Notes: generated by a model from the letters alone, not told the origin. A stretch of DNA of 64,000 nucleotides from Mesorhizobium sp. M1E.F.Ca.ET.045.02.1.1 (GCF_003952485.1 NZ_CP034447.1:2990501-3054500); one strand, 5' to 3'. Positions 35,652 through 45,141 are shown, numbered from the stretch's first letter. Translations and numbers: made by a program.

Positions 35652-36380
35652 CTATAGGTCATTGCTTTGCGGCAGGATGACAAGATCGCGAATGGTGACG
35701 GTGCGCGGCCGGGTCAGCATGAACATGACGGCTTCCGCCACTTCGATCGGCTGCATCAGCCCGCCGGCGGCAAGCTCCTGCTCGAGCTTGTCCTTCGGCC
35801 AATCCTTGATGAGCGCGGTGACAACCGGACCGGGTGCGACGGCGCCGACGCGCAGGCCGTATCTGGCGACCTGCCGCCGGACTGTGTGCACGAAGGCCTG
35901 CACGGCGTGCTTGGAAGCGGTGTAGATCGGCTCCCACACGACGGGCACCAGGCCGGCGATCGAGCTGGTCATGACGATGTCGCCCGTCTTGCGTTCGACC
36001 ATATGCGGCAGCACGGCCCGGATGGAGCGGAAGGCGGCGTTGATGTTGAGGTTCAGCATGCGGTCCCAGGCATCGGGGTCGCCACTCACCACCTCGCCGC
36101 CGATATAGGCGCCGGCATTGGCGTGGAAGATATCGAGCCGGCCGGCACGGTCGAGGATCCCGGGCATCATGCGGGCTGCATCGGCGGTATCCGTCAGATC
36201 GACCCGCAACGGGATCGCCGCCGGGCCAAGTTCCTCGCAGACGGCGCGCAGCGCCTCTCCGTCGCGGTCGACCAGCACCACGCGCGCGCCTTCCGAGACC
36301 ATCATGCGGGCGCATTCGAGTCCGATGCCGGAGGCGGCTCCAGTGACCGCGGCGACCTTGTCGATCAGTTTCTGAGCCAT
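35652..36380 (-). CDS. SDR-family polyol dehydrogenase (ribitol 2-dehydrogenase-like)
   Basis: The 242-residue SDR has [15 protein letters not shown], the NAG motif in HANAGAY and the catalytic Ser plus YTASKHAV. It resembles ribitol/sorbitol 2-dehydrogenases of rhizobial polyol clusters. It lies between the AraC gene and the kinase, all on the minus strand. The substrate assignment depends on the kinase and transporter context. Confidence 0.87.
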   Translation of the reverse strand: MAQKLIDKVAAVTGAASGIGLECARMMVSEGARVVLVDRDGEALRAVCEELGPAAIPLRVDLTDTADAARMMPGILDRAGRLDIFHANAGAYIGGEVVSGDPDAWDRMLNLNINAAFRSIRAVLPHMVERKTGDIVMTSSIAGLVPVVWEPIYTASKHAVQAFVHTVRRQVARYGLRVGAVAPGPVVTALIKDWPKDKLEQELAAGGLMQPIEVAEAVMFMLTRPRTVTIRDLVILPQSNDL

Positions 36381-36492
36381 GGGGTCCTCATGTTCCGTCT
36401 TGCCGTTCCAGTCCGCACGCAGGCAACGCTTCGCCTCGCCGGGGTCGGCTTGCTCCCGGCTACCGTCTTCCGCTGTCTGTCGTGCCGGCTGG

Positions 36493-37377
36493 CTAGGCCG
36501 CTTTCGCCAGGTTGATATTGTGCAGTGTCAGCCGCCGGAAATGCGAAGGCGTCATGCCTTTCTCGGCGAGGAACTGCCGGTTGAAGTTGGAAAGGGTGTT
36601 GTAGCCGACCTCGAAGCAGATATTGGTGATCGAGGCCTGCTCGTCGCTCATCAGCATCTGGCAGGCCAGATTGATGCGCAGCCGCTTCACATATTGCACC
36701 AGCGTCATCCCGGTATGCTGGCGGAAGGAGCGTGAAAAGACGCTGGGCGACTGGCCGGCGATGGCGGCCAGATCCGTCTCGCTGAAGGGCTGGGTCAGGT
36801 TCTCGCGCAGATAGGCAAGCGCCTTGTTGATGCCGGCCGACATATAGCCCGACGGGTCGGGCAGGTAGCTTGCGCTGGCGAGCATCCGCGCGCCCTCCGC
36901 GCGGCTGAGCAGGCCCATCATCATCATGAACAGCTCGATGCGGCGCACACCTTGCGAATTCATGATCTCTTCCATCAGCGGGGCGAGCTGCCGGCTGGTC
37001 TGCCGGCTGAACAGGACGCCGCGGCGCGAGGCCTCCAGCACCGGCGTCAGTGCACCAAGCTCGGGGAAGGTGTTGATGGCGCCGTCGATGAAGCCCTCGT
37101 TGAATTGGATGATGCGGCAGCGCAGCGGCACCGTCGCGTCCTTCGGCACATCGCTCACCCAGTTGTGCGGCAGGTTGGGGCCGGTCAGCACCAGATTGAA
37201 CGGCTCGAACTCGCCGATGAAGTCGCCGACGAAATAACGGCCGCGGGTGGCGACGATGAGATGCAGCTCATATTCCGGATGGAAATGCCAGCGCACGGTG
37301 CGGAACGGATAGCCGTGCGACCAGGCGGTGAACGACTCGCCCGGCCTGATCTGCACAACCTCGAGATCAGGTTTCAT
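36493..37377 (-). CDS. AraC-family regulator of the pentitol cluster
   Basis: The 294-residue protein starts [20 protein letters not shown] at 37377. The N-terminal cupin-like sensor (residues about 1-150) has [14 protein letters not shown]. The C-terminal part has two helix-turn-helix units: [20 protein letters not shown] and [20 protein letters not shown]. It is the first gene of the unit AraC-SDR-kinase. It probably binds the composite motif found before this unit and before the transporter unit. Confidence 0.9.
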   Translation of the reverse strand: MKPDLEVVQIRPGESFTAWSHGYPFRTVRWHFHPEYELHLIVATRGRYFVGDFIGEFEPFNLVLTGPNLPHNWVSDVPKDATVPLRCRIIQFNEGFIDGAINTFPELGALTPVLEASRRGVLFSRQTSRQLAPLMEEIMNSQGVRRIELFMMMMGLLSRAEGARMLASASYLPDPSGYMSAGINKALAYLRENLTQPFSETDLAAIAGQSPSVFSRSFRQHTGMTLVQYVKRLRINLACQMLMSDEQASITNICFEVGYNTLSNFNRQFLAEKGMTPSHFRRLTLHNINLAKAA

Positions 37378-37480
37378 CGCTGTTCCTCCCGAATCGAAAC
37401 CCTGAGCGCGATCGCCTCGTCGACGCGCCACCTCCCATCGGTCTCATACCGGCCAGACTACTGAGCCGACAAAACCGGCG

Positions 37481-37519
37481 CCACTATGTTCCCGTCCGAC
37501 CATTAGTACTTTTTTGACT
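37481..37519 (-). promoter_or_regulatory. Candidate AraC operator before araC-SDR-kinase
   Basis: TTAGTACTTTTTTGACT (37503-37519) and an upstream CCAC-x-A-x-GTTCC block, with the block's first base 22 bases before the TTAGTAC core, also occur at 41387-41425 with identical spacing. The site is 104-142 bases upstream of the AraC ATG. Confidence 0.55.
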
Positions 37520-37553
37520 ATCCTGAGCCTCCTCCACAAAGCCGACGCCGCCT

Positions 37554-38504
37554 TCAAACGACGCCGCGCTCCTCGCTTCTGATGCGGAAGGCGTCGACGG
37601 CGATCGCGAGCAGGATCATCGCTCCGCCGATCATCTGGATATAATAGGCCGAGACATTGATGAGCTGCAGGCCGGTCTGGATGACGGTGATGAGCAGCGT
37701 GCCGCCGAGCATGCCGATGACGCGGCCGCGCCCGCCGAACAGCGAGACGCCGCCGATGACGGGTGCCGCCACGGCATAGAGCAGCGTCGTGCTGCCGACG
37801 GTGACGCTAACGCCGCCAAGATAGGAGGTGTAGAGGAAGCCGGCGAGCCCCGCGAGGAAGCCCGAGGCGGTGAAGGCGCCGAGCCTTGCGCGCTTGACGT
37901 TGATGCCGGCGGCGTTGGCCGCCCGGCGGTTGCCGCCGGTGGCGTAGAGGTTCCGCCCCCAGGCCGAATAGGCAAGCACGACATGGGCCAGGAGATAGGC
38001 GACGAACAGCGCGATCGGCATCACCGGCCAGTTGCCGATGGTGGCGCTGCCTATGTAGCTGTAGCCTTCGTCGGTGACGACCATGGTGCGCGCCTGCGTG
38101 GCGCCGAGCACCGCCCCTTGCAGGAAAAGCCCCATCGCCAGCGTCGCGATCAGCGAGTTCATGCGCAGATAAGCGACGAAGTAGCCGTTGAGCAGGCCGA
38201 CAAACACGCCGGCGGCGATGGTGATGAGGACGGCAAGCGTCCAGTGGACGCCGAACTGCTGCATGGCATAGGCGCCGACCATGCTCGAGAAGACGAGATT
38301 GCCGACCACGGACAGGTCGATCTCGCCGATCAGAAGCGTGAAGGAAACCGCAAGCACAAGGACGCCCAGCGTGGTCGCCTGCACCAGCACGTTCTGCAGA
38401 TTGCCTTCCGAGAGGAAGAACGGATTGAGGAAACCGGCAAGGATGCTGAACACGACGATCAGGATCCAGACCACATTGTCGAGAAGGAATTTCTTGCTGG
38501 CCAT
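37554..38504 (-). CDS. ABC transporter permease of the pentitol cluster
   Basis: The 316-residue RbsC-family permease has about nine helices, LIGEIDLSVVGNL (the conserved GEIDLS segment) and GGVSLFGGRGRVIG. It is the only permease of this transporter, so a homodimeric pore is likely. It follows the ATPase gene by 23 bases. Confidence 0.9.
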   Translation of the reverse strand: MASKKFLLDNVVWILIVVFSILAGFLNPFFLSEGNLQNVLVQATTLGVLVLAVSFTLLIGEIDLSVVGNLVFSSMVGAYAMQQFGVHWTLAVLITIAAGVFVGLLNGYFVAYLRMNSLIATLAMGLFLQGAVLGATQARTMVVTDEGYSYIGSATIGNWPVMPIALFVAYLLAHVVLAYSAWGRNLYATGGNRRAANAAGINVKRARLGAFTASGFLAGLAGFLYTSYLGGVSVTVGSTTLLYAVAAPVIGGVSLFGGRGRVIGMLGGTLLITVIQTGLQLINVSAYYIQMIGGAMILLAIAVDAFRIRSEERGVV

Positions 38505-38527
38505 TTCGGAGCCTTACCTCAAAACTT

Positions 38528-40048
38528 TCATCGCGCCGTTCTCGCTTCGGCGATCGCGTCGATGGTTATCTCGGCGCCCTGCAGCGTGCGCGCGATACGA
38601 CCCCTGGAGAAGATCACCACGCGGTCGACGAGGCGCTGCATCTCTTCCGGGTCCTGGGCGAGCAGCAGCACGCTGACGCCCTTCTTCGTCGCATCGTCGA
38701 TCAGGCGGTGGATCTGTTCCTTGGCGGCGACATCGACGCCGACGGTCGGCTCGTCGAGCAGAAGCAGCCTTGGCTTGCGTTCCAGCAGCCGGCCGAGCAG
38801 CACCTTCTGCTGGTTGCCGCCGGACAGTTCGCCGATCTCCTGGCCGCCGCTGCCCATGACGATATCCATGGCGCCGCGCGCCTCGCGCATGCGGCGGCTC
38901 ATACCGGCGCCGCTGACCAGCCAGCCGAGCGACCGCGGCCAATTGCCGAGGTTGAGATTCTCGGTCACCGACATCGAGCCGACCAGACCTTCGCCGATGC
39001 GGTCGTGGGTGAGATAGGCGATGCCCGAGTCGAGACTCTGCCCCGGCAAGCCGAGACGCGCCTCCCGCCCATCGATGATGACGGCGCCGGCTTCGATGGG
39101 AAGCAGACCGCCGAGCGCCCGCATCAGTTCCTGCGGCCCTTCGCCGAGCAGACCGACGAGGCCGACGATCTCGCCACGGCCGATCGTCAGGTCGACCGGT
39201 CCGCCGCCGGGAAAGGAAAGCCCGCGGAGCGCGATGGCGGCGGAGTAGTTCTCGCGGCTGCGGTGGAACTCGGCGACATCGGCGCCGGTGATGACGCGCG
39301 CCATGGCGTCGGCCGAAAGCTCTGCCGCCTTGCCGCTGGCGGTGACCTTGCCGTCACGCAGGACCGTGTATTCCGAACAAAGCTGCCGCACCTCGTCATT
39401 GTGGTGCGAGATGTAGATGAAGGATGTGCCTCTTTCGGTGAGGCTTTCTACCCATTCGAGAAGATGCAGCCGTTCCGCCGCGGCCAGGCCCGCCGTCGGC
39501 TCGTCGAGGATGATCAGCGAGGCTTCGGCCGCGACCGCCTTGATGATGGCGAGCCTGCGCCTGTCGCTGGCGCCGAGGTCGCCGGCGCGCCGCCGCGGGT
39601 CGACCGGCATGCCGTGGCTTTCGAGCTGGCGCGCCGCCAGGCGATGAAGCGCTGCCCAGTCGGTCAGGCCGAAGCGCCTCGGCAATTCCGGCAGCAGAAG
39701 GTTCTCGCCGATCGAAAGGTCCTCGAAGATCTCCGAATGCTGGGAGAGAAGATGGAGCCCGCGCTTCCTGCGCGCCGTCAGCGGCAGGGCCGATACGTCC
39801 TCGCCGGCCAACAGGATCGAACCGCCGTCATGGTGCAAGAGGCCGGCGATGATGTTGGACAGCGTCGACTTGCCGGCGCCATTCTTGCCGAGCAGGCCAT
39901 GGATCGCCCCTTTCGAGACGGTCAGCGAGACGCCGTCCAACACCGCAAGCGGGCCGAAGCGCTTGAAGACGTTGTCGACGGTCAGGACAGCACCGGCGTT
40001 GTCCGGCGCAAGACTATCGGGCACGATCGTGCCTTCGGCGACATTCAT
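38528..40048 (-). CDS. ABC transporter ATPase of the pentitol cluster
   Basis: The 506-residue RbsA-like ATPase has tandem domains. Domain 1 has GLLGKNGAGKSTLSNIIAGL, a degenerate signature (DLGASDRRRLAI) and IILDEPTAGL. Domain 2 has a degenerate P-loop (GLLGEGPQELMRALGG) and an intact ELSGGNQQKVLLGRLL with LLLLDEPTVGVDV. It couples ATP hydrolysis to import by the permease at 37554. It starts at the ATG at 40048. Confidence 0.9.
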   Translation of the reverse strand: MNVAEGTIVPDSLAPDNAGAVLTVDNVFKRFGPLAVLDGVSLTVSKGAIHGLLGKNGAGKSTLSNIIAGLLHHDGGSILLAGEDVSALPLTARRKRGLHLLSQHSEIFEDLSIGENLLLPELPRRFGLTDWAALHRLAARQLESHGMPVDPRRRAGDLGASDRRRLAIIKAVAAEASLIILDEPTAGLAAAERLHLLEWVESLTERGTSFIYISHHNDEVRQLCSEYTVLRDGKVTASGKAAELSADAMARVITGADVAEFHRSRENYSAAIALRGLSFPGGGPVDLTIGRGEIVGLVGLLGEGPQELMRALGGLLPIEAGAVIIDGREARLGLPGQSLDSGIAYLTHDRIGEGLVGSMSVTENLNLGNWPRSLGWLVSGAGMSRRMREARGAMDIVMGSGGQEIGELSGGNQQKVLLGRLLERKPRLLLLDEPTVGVDVAAKEQIHRLIDDATKKGVSVLLLAQDPEEMQRLVDRVVIFSRGRIARTLQGAEITIDAIAEARTAR

Positions 40049-40073
40049 CTGGATAACCGGTAATTCCGAAATG

Positions 40074-40103
40074 GGGTGAGAACGCGACGGCGCGTTCCCA
40101 CCC
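40074..40103 (-). promoter_or_regulatory. Hairpin between binding-protein and ATPase genes
   Basis: GGGTG-A-GAACGCG pairs with CGCGTTC-C-CACCC (12 pairs, one mismatch, 4-base loop) in the 73-base gap. Hairpins here commonly protect the abundant binding-protein mRNA from decay or damp read-through to the ATPase. No T-run follows. Confidence 0.5.
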
Positions 40104-40121
40104 GTCTCGTCGGCTGCGATC

Positions 40122-41234
40122 TCAGCCGGCGTTCTGCTGCATCTTCCACACCTGGGTCACGACATTGGCCCAGTGGCGCGGGTCGTCGGCGTTCTCCTTG
40201 GTGAGGAAGTAGGGCGGGATGGTCAGCAGCGGGCCGCACGGGCTGTCGGCGATCGTGCCCTTCTCCCAGAAATACTTCTTGTTCTCGTAGGGTCCGGTCG
40301 GGACCGGTTTGCCCTTCAGCGTGTATTCTTCCAGCAGGTCGACGACGATCTCGACATAGGCGATCGGGTCCTGCGCGATATCGGCGTCGATCTCGCCGGC
40401 CTTCACCCATTCCAGCGCGTTCGGCGAGGCATCGATGCTGGTCAGGATGATGTGCTTCTCGTGGCCGACCGGGAACAGCCGCTTCTGCGTTTCGAGCGCC
40501 TTTCGCGCATCGACGACGAAGATGTCGGTCGGCATGTGGATGGCGTCGAGGTCCGGCCGCTCGCGCAGCGTCGCCGAGACCACGGCGAGCGCCTGCTCAT
40601 GCTGGTTGTTCTGCGGCCGCGAGATGATCTCGATGTTGGGGTATTTGCTCTTCAGCGTGTCCTCGAAACCGTCCTTGCGGTCGCGCAGCGCGACCGCCGT
40701 CAGCGAGCCGTAATTGTTGAGCACGCTGCCCTTCGGCGAGCCATGTTTCTTGGTCAAAAGCTCAGCGGTCTTCTCGGCCGCCATGACGCCCGACTGCTTG
40801 TTGTCGAAGGTGACGGAGGCGGCCACCTCGCCGCCGGTGAGCACGGTGTCGACCATGCCGAGCGGCACGCCAAGCGACGTCGCCTTCTTGGCCAGCGGGA
40901 TGAGCAGTTCCGAGTCCAGTGCGTCGGAAATGAGGTAGCGCGGCTTCTGCAACAGAAGGCTGTTCCAGTCGTTGACCTGCGCGTTGGCATCGCCATTGGC
41001 GTCCTTGCCGACGAACTCCAGGCCGAGGCTTTCGACCTTGCGCTTCAGCGCCTCCTGCAGCACGACGAAGAAGAAGAACCCGAGATAGCCGGTCTCCCAG
41101 GCCACAATTTTGGAGGCCGCGCCTTGCGCCGCAGCGCGCTCGCCACTCGCCAGCAACAGGCCGCCGGCGGTGGCTGCCGCACCCTGCAAAAGCGTGCGGC
41201 GGTTCATCATAAAGCTCTTGGTTTCGGAACCCAT
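40122..41234 (-). CDS. Tat-exported substrate-binding protein of the pentitol ABC transporter
   Basis: The 370-residue protein starts at the ATG at 41234 after AGGGAGCGAGAC. The signal NRRTLLQGAAATAGGLLLAS has a twin-arginine motif and an A-Q-type cleavage site. The mature part is a type I periplasmic-binding protein (LVGKDANGDANAQVNDW-like region, DKQSGVMAAEKTAELL-like region). It is the first gene of its transport operon, with the composite AraC motif 153-191 bases upstream. Tat export would mean it folds in the cytoplasm. Confidence 0.88.
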   Translation of the reverse strand: MGSETKSFMMNRRTLLQGAAATAGGLLLASGERAAAQGAASKIVAWETGYLGFFFFVVLQEALKRKVESLGLEFVGKDANGDANAQVNDWNSLLLQKPRYLISDALDSELLIPLAKKATSLGVPLGMVDTVLTGGEVAASVTFDNKQSGVMAAEKTAELLTKKHGSPKGSVLNNYGSLTAVALRDRKDGFEDTLKSKYPNIEIISRPQNNQHEQALAVVSATLRERPDLDAIHMPTDIFVVDARKALETQKRLFPVGHEKHIILTSIDASPNALEWVKAGEIDADIAQDPIAYVEIVVDLLEEYTLKGKPVPTGPYENKKYFWEKGTIADSPCGPLLTIPPYFLTKENADDPRHWANVVTQVWKMQQNAG

Positions 41235-41386
41235 GTCTCGCTCCCTGAAAATGGTTGGAATCCATTGCCGGCGCGGCTTTTCCACGAAGCCGCCCGACGG
41301 GGCATGCAGCCCTGGACATCTTCCGGACGTCTCCTCCCCCGGCGATCTGATGTCGATTTCAGGCTAGGCGCGCGCTGTCCGGCCAG

Positions 41387-41425
41387 CCACCACGTTCCGG
41401 GGCAGGTGTTAGTACTTTTTTGATT
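41387..41425 (-). promoter_or_regulatory. Candidate AraC operator before the pentitol transporter operon
   Basis: TTAGTACTTTTTTGATT (41409-41425) with an upstream CCAC-x-A-x-GTTCC block is the second copy of the motif at 37481-37519. It lies in the divergent gap between the binding-protein and SGNH-hydrolase genes. Confidence 0.55.
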
Positions 41426-41601
41426 CCGCTCGGGAAAACCGATGTTGCGGCTGCGCCATCATTCCGGAAAGCGAAGGGCTGGACTGCAGGTGCGTGGTGC
41501 GGCGAGTCAAAAATGTATGTGTCGCGGAAAGCGCAACCGGTAGCCTGCGTCGCGCGCCGCGGCTATCTGTGTTCGCGCGGGCTACGCCGAAAATCGAAGG
41601 G

Positions 41602-42789
41602 ATGGAGAAGATGGAACACTGGATCGGAACCTGGAGCGCCAGCCCGATGAATGTCTGGCCCGGAGACGCCGTGCTCTACGGCTTCCACCAGCAGACGGTG
41701 CGCCAGGTGTTGCGCGTCAGCAAGGGCGGCGAGAGGTTGCGATTGAGGCTGTCCAACGAATATGGCGCCTCGCCGATCCGGATCGGCGCCGCTACCGTGG
41801 CCCTTGCCGCGAAGGAGGGCGCGGTCGATGCCGCGACGATCCGGCATGTGACATTCGGCGGCGAGAGGCAGGCCGATCTGGCGCCCGGCGCGCCGCTGCT
41901 CAGCGACCCGATCGAGCTCAAGGTTCCCGATCTCGGACAGATTGCGATCAGCCTTTATTTCCCCGACTTCGCGCCGATCGAGACCTATCACTACGAGGCG
42001 CAACAGACCGCTTATATCTCCGAGTTCGGCGATTTCGCCGAAGCGCCCGAATTGCCGGTGCAGCAGACCTCGACCAGCCGTTATTTCCTCAGCGCCGTCC
42101 TGGTCGAGAGCGGGCCGGGCAGTGGCTCGCTGGTTTGCCTCGGCGATTCCATCACCGACGGCTTCGGCTCGAGCATCGACGGCAATGCGCGCTGGCCGGA
42201 CCGGCTGGCGGAGCGGTTCGCCCAAAGCGGCCGGCTGTCGGGCATCGGCGTCCTCAACCAGGGGATCGGCGGCAACCGCGTGCTCGCCAGCCGTGCCCGC
42301 GGCGCTAACGCGCTCGCCCGCTTCGACCGCGACGTGCTGAGCTTTCCGAACGTCAAATGGATTTCGGTGCTGGAAGGCATCAACGACATCGGCTGGCCGG
42401 AAACCATGCTTGCCGGAAGCCAAGAGGCAGTCGCTGTCGAAAGCCTGATCGCGGCCTACCGGCAGATCATCGCCCGCGCCCGCCTCAACGGCATCAAGGT
42501 GCTGCTCGGCACGCTGCCGCCTTTCGGCGGCGCGTTCGAGGGCCTGCCGCTAAAGACCTTCTACTCGGCGTTCAAGGAGCGCGACCGACAGGCGGTGAAC
42601 GCCTGGATCAGGACATCCGGCGAAGCCGATGTCGTCGTCGATTTCGAGCGCGCGCTGGCCGATCCTGCCAATCCGTCCAGGCTGCTCGCCGCCTTCGATT
42701 GCGGCGACGGCCTGCATCCGTCCGATGACGGTTACGCCGAAATGGCCAAGGTGTTCGAGAAAGCTTTCGAGGGTTTGCTGGTAGGCTGA
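41602..42789 (+). CDS. SGNH/GDSL-family hydrolase
   Basis: The 395-residue protein has block I CLGDSITDGFG (nucleophile Ser), the Gly/Asn blocks LNQGIGGNRVL and VLEGINDIGWP, and the catalytic Asp-His DGLHPSDDG. The N-terminal 180 residues form a separate beta-rich domain (IGTWSASPMNVW start), typical of larger SGNH esterases. No signal peptide is seen. ATG choices at 41602 and 41611 are equally possible. It may deacylate sugars or polyols, which would fit the neighbouring cluster, but this is inference. Confidence 0.85.
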   Translation: MEKMEHWIGTWSASPMNVWPGDAVLYGFHQQTVRQVLRVSKGGERLRLRLSNEYGASPIRIGAATVALAAKEGAVDAATIRHVTFGGERQADLAPGAPLLSDPIELKVPDLGQIAISLYFPDFAPIETYHYEAQQTAYISEFGDFAEAPELPVQQTSTSRYFLSAVLVESGPGSGSLVCLGDSITDGFGSSIDGNARWPDRLAERFAQSGRLSGIGVLNQGIGGNRVLASRARGANALARFDRDVLSFPNVKWISVLEGINDIGWPETMLAGSQEAVAVESLIAAYRQIIARARLNGIKVLLGTLPPFGGAFEGLPLKTFYSAFKERDRQAVNAWIRTSGEADVVVDFERALADPANPSRLLAAFDCGDGLHPSDDGYAEMAKVFEKAFEGLLVG

Positions 42790-42890
42790 GAAGGCAGCAG
42801 CGACCCAATTCTTACTTGGAACGCCGTCGTGGTCGGCATCCTCGCCGTGGTCGTGTCCGACTTGCAGGGTTGGTTGCCGTCCTTGGATCA
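42790..42890 (+). pseudogene. Remnant resembling an SPW-repeat membrane protein
   Basis: The plus frame reads TWNAVVVGILAVVVSDLQGW, similar to the second half of SPW-repeat membrane proteins. No start codon, first half or sensible C-terminus is present. It directly follows the SGNH gene. It looks like a leftover of a deletion; confidence is low. Confidence 0.3.
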
Positions 42891-43259
42891 AGCAGGCAGA
42901 TCCCACCGGAGCCCCTGGCGGCGAGATTGGGAACCATCCGCCAACTCCAAAGTCGTTCGGGAAACGAAAGGCGAAGTCGGAGTTCGTTGAGCGGTAGCAG
43001 CTCCAACAGGTCTCGGCGCTTCTCCCAGAAGCATCAGCTAAATCCTACACAGCGGCTCGCGGAGGCAGATTTGATCTGGCTCAAAGAAGGCGAAGGCGAT
43101 CCCCATAAGATACCCCTATATCGCTTTACTGCTGAGCGGTGCTGCAGATCAATCCAAATTTAACCAAAGACTATGGGAACAGAAAAGATGAAAACAAAAA
43201 GCGTGGAGACTTCGGCTGTCATTGTGGATGAGAAAGCTCCGCCAGTTGGAGGGTCTCTG

Positions 43260-43424
43260 ATGCGAAGCATGCCCGCTTTGATCACGCTGGCTGCGACATT
43301 GATCATTGCGGGGTGCCAGCAGTTGCCTGCTGATCATTGGTCCGGCGCGGCATGCCGGACAAAGGCGAGCGACACCAAAAACTGTTACCCAACGGACCTT
43401 CCGCATCTACCCGTGCACAGGTGA
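43260..43424 (+). CDS. Small lipoprotein
   Basis: The 54-residue protein starts MRSMPALITLAATLIIAGCQ, a short signal ending in the lipobox LIIAGC. GGAGGG lies 6 bases before its ATG. The frame is open upstream to 43173, but that would bury the signal sequence. The mature part is only about 36 residues. It resembles the many small entericidin-type or unknown lipoproteins, though no family can be named. It overlaps the last part of the degraded GNAT region on the other strand. Confidence 0.55.
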   Translation: MRSMPALITLAATLIIAGCQQLPADHWSGAACRTKASDTKNCYPTDLPHLPVHR

Positions 43425-43455
43425 TCGGAGACGGATCGGTCTGGCGCCCAGCTGT

Positions 43456-43605
43456 GCCGGCCAAAACGACCGTCTCGCGCCTGGCTTCCAGCTCGCTTGC
43501 CTGTGGCGGCATCGTCTCGAAGGTGGCCAGGCCGTGGAGGACGTGATGGGCATAGATCGCCTCCACCGCCTCCCTATCCTCATCCGCGTCGCGTATGTGC
43601 CATGC
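43456..43605 (-). pseudogene. N-terminal remnant of a GNAT (phosphinothricin-type) acetyltransferase
   Basis: The minus frame reads HIRDADEDREAVEAIYAHHV and continues LHGLATFETMPPQASELEAR. This matches the start of Bar/PhnO-like N-acetyltransferases (IYNHHV...TFE...P motif). No ATG is in frame at the right place, and the similarity ends after about 50 codons, before the acetyl-CoA site. It is a decayed fragment. Confidence 0.55.
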
Positions 43606-43663
43606 AGCGATGGCGGAGGGAGCGCGGATGGTTCAGGTGACTCCCCGCCGCCATGCAGGCCGG

Positions 43664-44623
43664 TCAGGCAGCGTATCTTGCCATAGCAGGCTGCCTCGAC
43701 CACTGGGCATACCAGGCGTCGAACAGCTTGAGCTGGGCCTCGGCATAGCCGCGCTGGCTGTCGGTCAGGGCGTCCGTCTCGTTGAAGTGAAGCCGGTATT
43801 CGGGGTTACCCTTGAGCACCATCATGTGCTTGAAATAGAGCACCAGGTCCGGACCCTCGTCGAAGGACGAGAGCACGCCAAGCGCGGCGTCCAGCTCCAG
43901 CGCCAGCCGGCGCGCTTCGGCGTCGCCCTTCGCCGCCGCCCGGCTGAGACCCACGAGATGCAGCACTTCCTTCGGCAGCACGTTGCCGATGCCGGTGATG
44001 GCGCCGGAGGCGCCGCAATTGACGAAACCGTGGAAGACGGCGGTGTCGACGCCGATCATCAGCGCAACCTCATCATCGCGGCTGGTGATGTTTTCCGCCG
44101 CGTAGCGCAAATCCGCCGGTCCGCCGAACTCCTTGAAGCCAACCAGGTTCGGATGTTCGGCGCGCAGCGCGAAGAACAGATCGGCGCGCGTGGCAAAGCC
44201 GTAATAAGGGCTGTTGTAGATGACAGCCGGCAGGTCGGGGGCGGCGGCGAGGATCGCCTTGAAGTGGTGGCGCTGCGCCGTCACCGACGGTCCGCGCGAC
44301 AGGACGCGCGGGATCACCATCAGGCCGCGTGCGCCGACCTTCTGGGCATGGGCGGCGTGGGCTACGGCACTGGCGGTGTTGACCGCTCCGGTGCCGACGA
44401 TCACCGGCACGCCGGCTTTCACCAGCCGCTCGACGCCTTCCATGCGCTGCTCGTCGCTCAGCAATGGCCAATCGCCCATGGAGCCGCAATAGACGACCGC
44501 CGACATGCCGGCGGCGATCAGCTCGCGTCCCTTGCGCACGAGCGGGTCGAAGTCGGGGAGGCGATCATTCGTGCAAGGCGTCATCAGCGCCGGCATGCAG
44601 CCGGAAAAGACATTGGCGTTCAT
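43664..44623 (-). CDS. Dihydrodipicolinate synthase/N-acetylneuraminate lyase-family protein
   Basis: The 319-residue TIM-barrel Schiff-base aldolase/deaminase has K164 (LVGFKEFGG) as the imine lysine, Y136 (VIYNSPYYG) and a variant GSMGDWPLL in place of GTTGE. The ATG at 44623 follows GAGGAGGATCCGA. Relatives act in hydroxyproline breakdown (pyrroline-4-hydroxy-2-carboxylate deaminase) or as sugar-acid lyases. The proline-racemase remnant just upstream on the other strand favours the hydroxyproline type, but the true substrate is not proven. Confidence 0.87.
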   Translation of the reverse strand: MNANVFSGCMPALMTPCTNDRLPDFDPLVRKGRELIAAGMSAVVYCGSMGDWPLLSDEQRMEGVERLVKAGVPVIVGTGAVNTASAVAHAAHAQKVGARGLMVIPRVLSRGPSVTAQRHHFKAILAAAPDLPAVIYNSPYYGFATRADLFFALRAEHPNLVGFKEFGGPADLRYAAENITSRDDEVALMIGVDTAVFHGFVNCGASGAITGIGNVLPKEVLHLVGLSRAAAKGDAEARRLALELDAALGVLSSFDEGPDLVLYFKHMMVLKGNPEYRLHFNETDALTDSQRGYAEAQLKLFDAWYAQWSRQPAMARYAA

Positions 44624-45141
44624 TCGGATCCTCCTCGAGGCTGGCACGCAGATTGATCAGTTTGTCCCGGAGCGGTGCGGCTTGCCAAGCGGATAATCGT
44701 GGTCGACCGGGAGAAACGACGCGTACGAAGCCAGCATTCGCGTCGCTGGCGACGTCGTGCCGCGGGCGCGGCTTACGATGATGGAAGACTGAAATCGCCG
44801 GCCGCCAAAGCGATCGTTCCGCAGATCACCGGCCGCGCCTGGAGCACGGGCGAGCACAGCCGCGATCTCGATCCCGACGGACCCTTGCCCCGCAAAGCTA
44901 TGTGCTGTCGGACATGTTGGGCATGTCGACCTCGGTGAAGTGGCAGCGCGACCGGCGATGCCGGCGGACCGGCCAGAGACGAACCAGTCGAGCGTGACGT
45001 CAGCGGGGATTAGTTGTTTAGGCGCCCGCGCAAAATAGTAGCCTGTCGCGTGATTTTATGTCGACTGCCGGGTGAGCCGCCAAGGAGTTTCACGCAATCT
45101 GAATTGAGGCGAGGGTGGTGCGCGGCGCTCCGCGGCGTCGA
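44624..45141. other. 518-base gap with gene remnant
   Basis: Between the DapA-family gene and the TetR gene I see no intact gene. The section 44795-44960 contains the proline-racemase remnant listed separately. The rest (44624-44794 and 44961-45141) shows only short chance frames. The promoter of the DapA-family gene must lie at the left end. Confidence 0.5.
44795..44960 (+). pseudogene. C-terminal remnant of proline racemase / hydroxyproline epimerase
   Basis: One plus frame reads AAKAIVPQITGRAWSTGEHS and continues RDLDPDGPLP, close to the family end VIPxITGRAWITGxxxxxLDPxDPFP. After about 44892 the similarity shifts frame and reads YVLSDMLG, like the final GYxLSDTWG. The N-terminal 250 residues are missing. 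It is a decayed gene with at least one frameshift. Confidence 0.55.

Noticed and set aside
44675..44938. 87-codon plus-strand ORF
   Set aside because: Its central part is the proline-racemase remnant; the beginning and end are out of family and frame, so it is not an intact gene.
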